DNA of 64,000 nucleotides from Edolisoma coerulescens (lineage: Eukaryota; Chordata; Aves; Passeriformes; Campephagidae): assembly GCA_013397115.1 (NCBI GenBank), contig VWZW01001293.1, forward strand, positions 372,001 through 436,000. The letters run 5' to 3'. The notes beneath the pieces are model-generated. The model was given only the letters and a program-made list of their open reading frames with translations, was not told the origin of the DNA and did not search any database. Within the stretch, counting starts at the first letter, position 1, and each line of letters starts with the position of its first letter. Of the stretch, positions 1 to 10,442 are shown piece by piece. The position numbers and the translations under genes are program-made.

Positions 1-384
1 TGAAGCTATTCCAATGTTGCTATTTATGCAGTCTTTTAAAACCAGAGCAACAGATACACATAGCAATCAGTCTTTGAGACCAGATTAAAACTACTTTTAT
101 AATAGTTGATGCAGATTTGTAGTTTATTTGCACGACAAGAGTACTAAAACTGTTTAGCACTGAAAGATGGCAGCACCTGTTTCTCTGAGAAAAGGATTAA
201 AAGATGACTTAATACAGCCCAGAGTAAGACATTACTCCTAGGCAGTAATTCCGTAAGACAGGTCATGATATAAAGAATTATGTGCTAGAAATGGAGCTGT
301 TCAGCCTGAATTCACAGGCACTTCCAAATACAGGTTCACACTCCAAAACAGCAAAAGAATATGCATCAATATGGCTTGGCTTAC
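1..384 (-). other. 3' flank of SHISAL1: 3' UTR or start of a further intron
   Basis: The sequence downstream of the stop codon is AT-rich and has no coding features. A minus-strand AATAAA lies at 128-123 (TTTATT on the plus strand), about 257 nt after the stop, with a T/G-rich stretch beyond it on that strand, so a short 3' UTR could end near position 100. If the GTAAGT donor at 388 is used, this stretch is intronic and the terminal exon lies to the left of the window. Confidence 0.45.
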
Positions 385-706
385 TTACCAGGCAGATGTA
401 CTCTGAAAAGACACCAGGGGTGGGCTTAAAGCATCTCCTTTTAAAGTGTGTACTGTCTGTGATGTTCGAGGCTGGGGCTGCGTTTGAGGCTGTGTCTCTG
501 GCTGAGGCTGTGCCTGTCTTGGGTCCTGAGCAGGGTTAATCCATCGGCTCTGTCCCTGTGTCATCCACTTGCCCTGGATTCCCCAGCGGGCCAGGTAAAA
601 TTTGCAAATATCATAGTTCATTGAAGAGTAATATAAAAGGTCCAGTATCAGTAAGATCACCACAAAAAAGCCATAGATCCACACTCCTAACAGCGCACTG
701 TAGTTG
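385..706 (-). CDS. SHISAL1: SHISAL1 coding exon 3: transmembrane helix and Q/P-rich tail
   Basis: This exon begins after the acceptor CTTTTCTTCCTTCCACAG (CAG at 709-707). Its first base completes Asn94, followed by NYSALLGVWIYG and a single transmembrane helix at about residues 99-120 (core FFVVILLILDLLYY). The juxtamembrane motif YDICKFYLARWGIQGKW is strongly conserved in SHISAL1. The cytoplasmic tail has a Q/P-rich segment at about residues 150-175 and the conserved TVHTLKGDA and SPPL motifs. Reading straight through gives a 200-residue protein ending STSAW, with TAA at 387-385. That stop lies inside the consensus donor CTG|GTAAGT (GT at 388-387). If the donor is used, the exon ends at 389 and the last codon is split TG|N. 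A following A would make TGA and a 199-residue protein ending STSA, the length and ending I recall for the mammalian protein. The final boundary is therefore open. Confidence 0.94.
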
Positions 707-3700
707 CTGTGGAAGGAAGAAAAGGCACAACAAAACCAGTTCTCTCAGTAGTGGTCACTGTGTTAGCTCACCAAGGTTGTTTTGTTAATTATCTACCGAT
801 AGCTGAAACAAAATCTCGTTCTAAAGCACATGTCTTTAAAAATGAGTTATTTTTTCAATATCAGTACTGCTGTAGGCATGATTTTTAAAAACTAAGGCCA
901 CCTCTCTTACAAAAATTGTTTTGTCCTTCTCATCTGTGCACAGGCTTTCCAGAGTGGCTGCTAAAGACCTCTTAATATGCTGGTAATAAATTTAGGAAGG
1001 AAGAACATTGGCAAAATCATGTTAGACAATGCATTTCACAGGAAGTAGTACATTGAAATGTATCTGTCAGTGTAGTTATAATGTGTATATATAGATAAAG
1101 GCCATGAAAATTATATGGTGCAGAGAGCTGTAGAGCTATGACAGGTGACTAAAGATATTAAAAGAAAGGGGGGAGAAACAGGAGGAAAAGGTGTAAGGGG
1201 TCAAAAATCTGGAGATCAAAAAGGGGAAGAAGTGCTAATACCCTGCTGGAGATGAAGTATTATTAAAAGAAAAATGACTGTCAGGTGTAAATGCAGTTTG
1301 GATTGGAAACTGTGAGTGGGGAGGATGAGGTCAGGAATTGAGAAGGAAAGAAATGTATAAAAATGAGATAGTTAGGTAGAAAGCAAAAAAAGGCTGATTT
1401 AGACCCATGAGCTGATGTGGAAGTACATGTACTGGAGATGGTAAAACCAAGAGGAAGCTGAAGGGAAGTTAGTAAAAAATGTCCTTAGGAAGGCAGGCTC
1501 AGGGAAAAATTATATCAAAGTAATAAGTGGGCAACCCATATCTGCATGGAGCTGAACTCAAAACTGAACACACACTCAACCATGCTCTCCTTTCACAGCC
1601 AGTCAGAGGAACTTGGAGGGAATCATATTTTATCAGGACATTGATCAAAATGGAAGTGCTGCAAGAAGAAAAAAAGGATGAGCAGACATATTATACATGC
1701 AAGCCAGAAGGATATTTCGATATTTTAAAAACATGTCCCCCAGCCTTTCTGGATCAAAAGATTTCAAGTCTCTGCTTTGAACGCTCATTTCTATTTAAAC
1801 TATTGTATGACTCTTCCATTTTATACTTTTAAAAAAACAGGATTTGAAACAAGAAATCAGAATTTTACTTTCTGTGTTGCTGTCTGTCAGCACTTCCAAG
1901 AGACTGATTCTTCCCTTCAGGGAATGATTTTTCCACTACACAGCTATAATGCCCTTAGATTAAATGAGGTTCCATTTCAAATAACTAAGTAGCAAGAGGA
2001 AGGTCCAAGCTATTAATGGCTCTCTTCCTCTATAACTTTAGGGCTACACAAGCCTAGAATTAAAATTTAAAAAAAAAAGAAAGAAAGAAATCAGTAAATT
2101 TCCAGGAGGATTGGAAGTAGGCAAAATATAATGCTTCTGAAAGCCCTGAACTCCAGATTCTTTCCTCTGCTAAAGACTTACACATGCAAGCCCAACTTCA
2201 CACAACAGAGGGTAGACCTTAGTAATGCACTAAAATCTGTAGTTGAAAGTAGAACAGGATCTGGTTAATCCAGGCTTCTCAGCAGTGCTGCTCTTGACTT
2301 CCAGTAAATTTATTCCTATTGGGGTAAACGCTTCTGTTTTCTGTTAATATTAAAAAAACAGGGAAGTGGAGGCTGGAAAAGTCAGGAAGAAATGCACTTG
2401 GACAAATCCCATTCTTGCTCATCATTAATGCCAATAGGATCCATTTTGCAAACAGGTGAGCTGTATTTGACCCACACTAAGAAAACACATTTGTTTTGGC
2501 AACAATGTGAGAGGCAGAAACATTCCTTATCGTGAACTCAAAAGAATTTGTTTGTGTTTTAGGTATTTCATTTCATCCACCAAAATTCTGATTAGTGAAA
2601 ATTAGAGCTATTTTGAGTGTTCCAATTTAAAGCAGCACTTTATTAATCATGCCAATATGTAAGTCATTCATCTACTCCTCCCGAATAACATCTGTTTCTC
2701 ACAAGTACAAAAATGAAAGGCTGCTTTATATTAACTAACAGACAGTGGGACAACAGCACTATCAAAAGGGCCTTGTGAAAAATCACAAGCAAAAATAGTA
2801 AGTAGTATGTTTAGTACACAGAAGGATATTCCATTCTTTGATGTTTTCTGTCTCTCCAACTCTTGAGGTGGTAGAAAATGTTCATTTTTCTGATGGCTAC
2901 TAATTTTAGTAAAATTTAAAACTGCCCTGCAAATCAAGACGTCCTCATTAGAAAATAAACAATCTTATTTACACAGAAAATCAGTAAGGCCAGAAACACA
3001 GAACTCGGAATCCAAAAACTTCTAGGACTCACTCTCATTTCACTGACCTGAATGATTAAATTGTCAAAGTTTATTCTTGAAATCTGGTTTTCCTCTACTT
3101 TTGGGCAGAAGTTCAATTTTTATTAAAACTAAAGTGTGAACAGATCCCAAATTTGCTGAGAATCATATTAAAGGGGTTTGTTCCATTACAGGGTAGATCA
3201 AGTTGCATCCATCTCATTCATTCCCTTTTTGAGACAGATGATGAGCTGGTTATGACTAACCTATAACTTTTTAGTAGATTTTCTTGGGCTTTATGGGCAG
3301 CACATGAACAAAAAATAACTCATTTGGGAATTCAGGTTTGAAAAAACCAACAAATCTAAACAATTGTGGGCTGAATTGTACAGCTGCAGAGTTTACATGT
3401 GGGCAGATGGTGACAGAAAAGGTTTCTGCCCCTATTCTCCCTAAAAGGGGCTGCTCCTTGGAGGAGTAACAGTAAGTGCTGCCCCTAGGAAATGCAAGGT
3501 TACATCCTTGCTACTGAGGAAACCAGGGCCGTTTCTGCATCTACACTTTAAATGAGATTTATTTCCTCCCCTATTTTTCTTTTATAATTATCTCCAGGCC
3601 TTTGCCCGATCCAGAATGTTCCTGAGGAATCTGTTACTGTCATACCTAAGAGGTCTTCCCTGCCAAATCACATATTTTTGCAACAGTTGGTAGTGGGATT

Positions 3701-6700
3701 GATGATTTTTTTTTTTCTTTCTTGTAAAGATGACTCTCTGAGTGCTATTTAAGCAAATAGCATTTCTGCAGGGGACATTCAGCACCTGGAGAAAGATGGT
3801 GCTATTCTGTTCTCACATTGCTTTGGGTGCCAGTGTTGGAATGAGGTGTGCAAAAGCCATTCCACTCTGAAAAACTGGGCTAAGAGATGAAGAAAAACAT
3901 GGATACACTACAGCCTACCAGAACATTTTTCCATTATCAGATTAAGGACCCCTATCACAGCAGTACTATTGATAATCCACTGAAACATGCACAACAGAAA
4001 ACCTGACTATGAAAACTAGACAAACTAGATTCAAGTGGATACTATTTTTAAGAATAGTTAAAAAATTTCTTAGACTGCTCTAAGGGAAAATACTTTGGAT
4101 TAAAGAACTTTTCCTGACTTTTAGACATCATTTCTATTTCTATATTTAATACTAAATGAATTATTCACATTCAAAAATGTTATAGACTGATTCATCTGCA
4201 TGGTCACAAAGACATAATACTCCCATATTTTGCTCTTATAAAAACATAGAAATATTGTGTTACAGTAACGGAAAAATGTAAATAAATGTGGCTATAGTTG
4301 CATTGTGGGACTGGTGAAGACAAATGTGCCTTTTCAGCTGTGCCATAACAAAGAAGTCACAAGTCACTTCATTAACTTTTTCCCTCAACTGTATTATAAA
4401 ACCAGAAATTTGTTTTGGTGATCACACAAATGGCTAAGGGGAAAAATAAACCAAATAATAATATTGAAATAAACCAAGCAATAATATTGAATCAGTCTTC
4501 CCTGAAAACTATAATCCTTTTTTTTTCAGTTCACTGCGATTCCCATATCTTAAATTATTCTCCCCAGCCACAGTACAATAGGTTTCATCATAATTTTTTT
4601 CAGTGGGGTGTGAAATTAGATCTAAACAAGGAGCTGACTTTGTCACTGTAAACTGAACCCTGGATGCATCAGAATCCAAATTATCGTGTACGTTAAAAAA
4701 AGTCAGAGTATTAAGTAAGAAGCTCTTTGCAATGTTTTTAATGTAGGCATGTAAAGTTCACTTCTTTCTGCTCCTTCTAAAAATACCAGGAAGTTTTCTA
4801 CCAATGTCACTGAGCTCAGGGTGAGGAGATCTCTCTCCTGTCTGTCTCACTCCATCGGTGGAGTGTTACGTAGGAAGCAGCATCTCTTCACTTTCCTCGT
4901 CCCGTCAGATTTATCAGAAGTGATGCTTGAGGAACAAGGCAATACCAGTTCCCTTCCTGCACTTCTCTATGCTACACCTCCAGAGGTTTTTATTGTATCC
5001 AGTATGATGGCACATACCTTTGCAAAAGCTCACGCACAGCTGATGACCCCAGGAGAGCCTGGACTGGATGGTAAAGAGTCTGCAGGTGGTTCTCAACCAT
5101 GAATCTTACCAACAAAAACTACTCAGGTACCTCTTTCACCATCACAGCTGCATAAGGTGACTTTTAAAAAGTAGTTCTACATGAAAACTAATATAATACC
5201 TTTTGCTCTAAATATTTTTATCAAAATAAATGCCGTAGTTCACAGAATACCAAACTCCTTTTCTTCCAAACTGCTCACATACACAACAGCCCTGTGATAT
5301 GAAGAGCCCTGGAATTACTTCTCTGGGGGTGTGTGCACATGTGCAGATGTGAGCAGGCAAACAATGCTGGAGGCAGAGAAATGCTCTGTGTCCCAGGGCA
5401 TCTTTTGCAATCAGCCTGGACCTGTTCCTCCACCTTGGAAAGGGGCTGGTTGCCCTCTACATTTCAGGTGGCTGGTGAAAGGAAGGGCAGAAGAGCCTTA
5501 CCTGAGTAAGCTCTGGCCATGACTACATGGAGCAGCTGCTGAGACAGAGAAAAGCCTGAAGCACCGGCTTTGTGCTTGTCTGAACTGCCTTAGATGGGAA
5601 CATCCCGACCTCTGTGAGACAGGGTGGTCATCACTGCTGGTGCAAGGTTTACAGAACAGCAGGGGAAGAAATAAAACAAATTTGCTGTGTGCAGGACAAA
5701 GACCTGGAAAAGCGTGGCGGCAGCAGCCGCACGAGCCCATTCTGGAGGCTCTTTTTACCACTCCAGGTGTGCAGCAGGTTCTGGCTCTGTCTGTGACTGC
5801 CTGCAGAGCCCTTCTGTTCTGAGAGTCCTGTGAGGACCTCTCTGACACGCAGGGCTGCTGAGGGAGCAGGGCCCCCCCAGTGCACAAAGAGGCAGCACAC
5901 CCTGGTTTTTTAGTACGTGTAGAGTACACACTGCGTGGGAGCACTGGGGCTATAAACTCTGCCAGGTTGCCTGGAGCTATTTATGTGCCAGAATTGGGGA
6001 GCCCCAGGTGAAGGTGCTGCCAGTTGCTGGATTGTCTGGACTGCACAAAAAGGTGGAGAAAGTGGATGGTCTTTAATGGGCTTGATACTGAAGTATCTTC
6101 CCAGTGTTCTGTGTGAGCTGTTCTCATGATGTTCCCAGGTGCACTACAAAGCCAAGGCAAGGAAATTTCACCTGAAGGACGTAACTGCATGAAAAGTCAC
6201 AAGACAGTATAGATCCACACTGATTTAAAGCTATCTTATATGGGTAAAGACTATTTTTGTCTGTCATTGTGGGTGATGGACACTTTAACACCTGTAAATT
6301 TAGAGTATGAAACTTCCACATCTCTGCAAGACTCAGATTTCTCTGGGCAGGTCTGTGTGAGGAGCGGTTGTTAAGGAAGGCAATGCTTTGCTGGCTCCAC
6401 GAGCTGAGCACAGCTGCACACAGCGAGTTAGACCAGCAATCATCAGTATTCCAGCTCCATCATCTCCTAACAGCCCTGCACCTGCTTCCATAGGAATGAA
6501 TACAACACCCCAACTGACTGGCACCACAGGAAACACCAAAATCCCTGCTGTAAACAGAAATCCAGGCACTGCGATTCCTCCTGTCTTTAATCTGCCTTGT
6601 CCTTGTCCTGGAGGGGCTGAATAGCAGAATAAAATGGCAGGGAAAGCAGATTGATCAGAATTCAGCCGTGGGGATTACACCAAGAGAAATCACAGCAGAT

Positions 6701-7378
6701 TAGCGTGGCCAGAATGTCAAATACTAAATAGGAAACTGACCACAAGTGAAGATTTTGTCCCTGTAAACAGGTAATCAGTAACAAAGATCTACTTCCTAGT
6801 TCTTTATAAAAAAGACTTACTGACATTTATCTTGGGGGACAGCCCTCAGCAGAACGTGGAAGTATCCCAGGTAACAGGCAAGGAGTCCACACAATGTTGG
6901 TTTAAAAGCAAATACGTTCTGTTCCTCAAGGCCAGTGATTTGTTACGAGAGATTTAGATTCAAAACCATCAGGGATTCCAAATAGTGCATTTGGGTTGAT
7001 ATGGAAAATGTCAACTCATTCCCTCTCTCACCTACAAACAGCTTTGGGGTTTATTTTTACTGATGCACATTTAAACATGATTTGGATCAAATTAGGGTCA
7101 GGGAAGAAACTTTTCTAACTTTTATACGTAACTTTTTATTTGTCACATTTATATGCAACTTTTACTCTCCTTGCAACGTTTACAGCCCATGTCAAAGCAA
7201 AGACAGCAAAGCTGAAATATTCTTTCTTTTAGGAGCTCTGCAACAACAAAAAACCTTTTAGTAATGGTTTTCTGTATATGCAATTATTCTAATTGCTTCC
7301 ATCATTAAGTGCACCTCAGACTACGTTATTAGACCAGGAACAGTTTGGTGAAGAGCACTTTAAAACTCATTTACTTAC
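707..7378 (-). other. SHISAL1 intron between coding exons 2 and 3
   Basis: A 6.7-kb intron with canonical GT (7378-7377) and AG (708-707) ends and phase 2. I see no convincing internal exon or intact mobile element. The interior is AT-rich single-copy-looking DNA with minor simple sequence, such as the A-rich GAAA tract near 2068-2090 and a T-run near 3708. A moderately GC-rich patch at about 5300-6650 contains several short overlapping open frames but no recognisable protein or splice structure. Confidence 0.8.
2068..2091. repeat. A-rich/GAAA simple repeat
   Basis: A run of A followed by GAAA units. On its own this is ordinary low-complexity sequence; it could be the eroded tail of an old retrosequence, but I see no element body next to it. 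Confidence 0.6.
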
Positions 7379-7592
7379 TTATGCATATATCCATCTGCAT
7401 TCCCTGTTAAGTTCATCTGCATAACAGTCTGAAATTCTGTCTCATTGCAGCAATATTTAAACACTGTGTTGTTATGGTGACAGCAAAAGATGTAGGATTT
7501 ATTGTCAGAGAGACGGGGGCAGTGAAAACCGAAGTGGTAACGACCTTTGTAGTCCGTGTACGGCTCGCAGACCCGAAAATGCGCGGACAACA
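7379..7592 (-). CDS. SHISAL1: SHISAL1 coding exon 2: cysteine-rich extracellular domain
   Basis: This 214-nt exon encodes residues 23-93 and the first two bases of codon 94. It holds the whole extracellular Shisa-type domain: six cysteines at about residues 31, 47, 59, 60, 70 and 71, including two CC pairs, and the motifs HFRVCEPYTD, FHCPRLSDNK, CCHHNNTVFKYCCNET and YMH. N-glycosylation sequons are visible at N63/N64 (NNT), N72 (NET) and N83 (NLT). The acceptor is a T-rich tract ending TTTTACAG (CAG at 7595-7593); the donor is AA then GTAAGTAAATG (GT at 7378-7377). Entry phase completes the Val codon G|TG and exit phase splits Asn as AA|C, matching both neighbouring exons. The residues agree almost throughout with vertebrate SHISAL1. 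Expected location: lumen or cell surface after signal cleavage. Confidence 0.96.
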
Positions 7593-9464
7593 CTGTAAAA
7601 CAAAAACAACATCGCCTTTGTCAGTCACTTCTGTTATCTGCATGTTACCAACTCTCAGTTTTCAAGGCAAAACAGTTGTTGGTTGATTTCTGAAAAACTT
7701 TAATATTTCAGAACTTTCAACGTTTTAACATTCAGTACTTAAAGGTAATGACGTTCAGACTTCTGTTGTATTTTGAATTTTGTTGTTTCTATGTTTCTGA
7801 TGACCATTGTTTGCTTTAAGGGAAGGGAAGAAATGCCCTCCACATTAAGAGGCACAAAAGTATTTAGGGAAATGTTTTCATACTGCTGTTCTAAACATAG
7901 GGATATCCATAACACACAACAATGTTCATGTTTGATTCTCCTAGGACGACTTAATAAAAACAAAAAGTCTATGTAGAAACTGCAATAAAAGTTTGATGGC
8001 ACTTGGTTTACTGTTCCTGATATCTTTTCTTCTTCTCTGAAGGTCAATCTTTGATAAGGAATATTCTATCAGAAAGAGTCATTTCAAACAGTATAACAAA
8101 TCCGAACAACTCTGAATTGTAAATAGACAGAACTAATAAAATACAGGTGTTCCTGGGAGTTCTTACATTTCTTCTTTAATGAGTTCTCATGTGATGTGTT
8201 TATTACAGCTCTGAGAACATTTTTTATTTTACAGTAACGTGTCACGCTGCTTTCACCATCACTTCTACTCAGGGAAAAAAGAAGCTGTCCATAGATATCC
8301 TTTGATCATCTTAGTTTCCCTGAGCTTTTCAATTGTGCAGAGGGGCAGGATAGAGATCGCTTCCAAAATGGTCATAAGCAACCACATGCAGCTTCCTGAA
8401 AGCCTTTTAGGAGACAAAATTTCGTTCCACATTCACAGTTTGTGTTATGGTAGGCCTTACAGCATCCTTCAAGAGTACATGTCCCCCACAGACACCCTGA
8501 AGTGCTTAAGCTCTGAGGAAAGTGAAATGTAGAAGTTCAGTCTGAAACCTCTTAGCAGCAAAATGTTTCTCCTCTGACTGAAGAACTGAGGCTCAGCAAT
8601 GCTATGGGCAGCTGCAGTTTATAAGGTTACACCAATTAATAAATGATATGTCACTTTGGACTGACAGAATTAACCCTTGCAATTTGGTGCATGAGTTTTC
8701 TGTCAGTTTACCAGCACAAGAGGTTACACATAATGACTTGCATGGATTCAGCTGAACTGCACTGTATCCCTCTGCACAGAGCCCCTGTTGATCTGCAGTT
8801 GCATCTCTGCACCTTGTCTAATCCTCGTTCTTTTCTACTTTGCTTAAAAAAAAAAAGCCTATTCCTAACACTTTTGTTTGTCAATTTTATAAAATATGTT
8901 AATTTCAAGACAAATTTTAAGGATTGTGACAGTGGAGAGCCCTTCTTTTTTTTCTGTGTAGAGAAGGAGCCTAGAACAAAAAACCAAAGTACTAAACTGA
9001 CAACAAGGTAACTTGTACTGCACTCTGAGTCAAGAAAGCCCACTCTAAACATTTATGTATGCATGCACATACCTGGCATCATTACTTTCACAAAAGAAAA
9101 ACATCATTTTTGTAGATTAATTCAGTCAGGAACTGAAAGTGCTGGAAGAAAGCCATTTCTAAAGGAATACAGATATTGAGAAAGCTAATTACCTACCTGT
9201 TCTTGCCCTACCTGGGAAAAACATGTGTTCCAAATGTGAGGATGCTATCATCAGTAAAGAAACTGTCTTTAGACTTAGGTTTTCAACACCCTCTGCAACT
9301 CTTGTAACAAATCTGCATGTTCAAATTCTGTCACCAAATCCACAAAGCATGTAAGTGCATGGAGATGAGTTTGTTTGAACAAGTACTTTGCTGCACCCCT
9401 CCTTAATTAACACAGCAAAAATAAAAATGTGCCAGGATAGATTATGTTGTGAAACACCCTCAAT

Positions 9465-9770
9465 GTTTGCAGTTGGAAGGGACCTCTGGAGGTCATCTCA
9501 TGCAAATCCTTTGCTCAGGCAAATCCTTTGCTCAGCCTGTAGCCCAGAACTGTGTCCAAATGGCTTTTGGGTATCTCCAAGGATGGAGACTCCACATGCT
9601 CCACGAGCAGCCTGTGGCACTGCTCAGTCCCCCTCACAGTGGAAAAGCATTTCTTGATGTTTGGAGGGAGCCTTCTGGGTTGCAGTTTGTGCCCACGGCC
9701 TCTGGCTGTCACTGCCCCTCAGAGGTTAAGCCTGCTCGTCACTGCCAAGTGCTTTATTTAACTGCACATG
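9465..9770 (-). mobile_element. CR1 LINE fragment (3' region)
   Basis: Plus-strand wording such as GTTGGAAGGGACCTCTGGAG, CCAGAACTGTGTCCAAATGG, ATCTCCAAGGATGGAGACTC and CAGTTTGTGCCCACGGCCTC is the reverse complement of the avian CR1 3' region, so the element points to the minus strand. It is 5'-truncated, as nearly all CR1 copies are, and moderately diverged. It contains a perfect 17-bp tandem duplication at 9502-9535. The edges are approximate. Confidence 0.85.
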
Positions 9771-10024
9771 TGGAAGTGTTCCCTGATCCCCACATGGCTC
9801 CTTTGCACATTTTAAAGAGAAAACAACCGCCAAACTTCTCTGAGAATGAAAACTGAGGGAAGCATCATTACAGAAGGGAGAACTCAGATAACATCGGGTC
9901 CTAGGAGGAGGGACATCTGCAATAAAACGTGGTCCTAAGCAAATCCTTAAATAGCAAAATGTGTTGGGGATTAAATACTTGCATGATGTGGGGCTGACTC
10001 ACATTCTGAACTCGGCAGTCAGTG

Positions 10025-10442
10025 TGTGGTGGGTCAGCCCTGCTGGGCAGCTGAACACCACACAGCTGCTTGCTCACTCCCCCTCCCAGTGGGATGGGCC
10101 AGGGAATCAGAAGGGCAAAGAGAAAATTCATGGGTTGAGATAACACTGTTTAACAAATAAGAAGAAACCCCACAACACCATCAACAACAAAGCACAAGTG
10201 ATGCTAAAGCAATCACTCCCTACCAGCAGACTGATGTCCAGCCAGTCCCTGAGCAATTTTTGGATAAACTCCCACCCCAATTTTATTGCTGAGCATCCAT
10301 CCTGTGGTATAGAAACCACCTTGGCCAGTGTGGGTCAGCAGTGCCAGCCTGTCACCAGCCACAACAGTGGTGTGATACCAGCACTGCTTTGGCCACCGGC
10401 CTAAAACACAGCCTTGACCCCATCCCAGCCAGACCTAGCACA
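10025..10442 (-). mobile_element. Solo ERVL-type LTR with 5-bp target duplication
   Basis: A 418-bp element that reads TGTGCTAGG... to ...CCACCACA on the minus strand, with the TG/CA ends expected of an LTR. It is flanked on both sides by the perfect 5-bp direct repeat CAGTG (10020-10024 and 10443-10447), the duplication length typical of ERVL-class elements. Interior blocks, such as the plus-strand GGGTTGAGATAA near 10133 and GGCCAGTGTGGGTCAGC near 10323, resemble passerine ERVL LTRs. There is no internal viral sequence on either side, so it is a solo LTR left by LTR-LTR recombination. The family name is from memory of these repeats. Confidence 0.82.

Noticed and set aside
5498..5944. 148-codon minus-strand open frame
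   Set aside because: Cys/Ser/Arg-rich frame in a GC-richer intron patch with overlapping frames on both strands; it does not join SHISAL1 exons in phase and matches no known protein.
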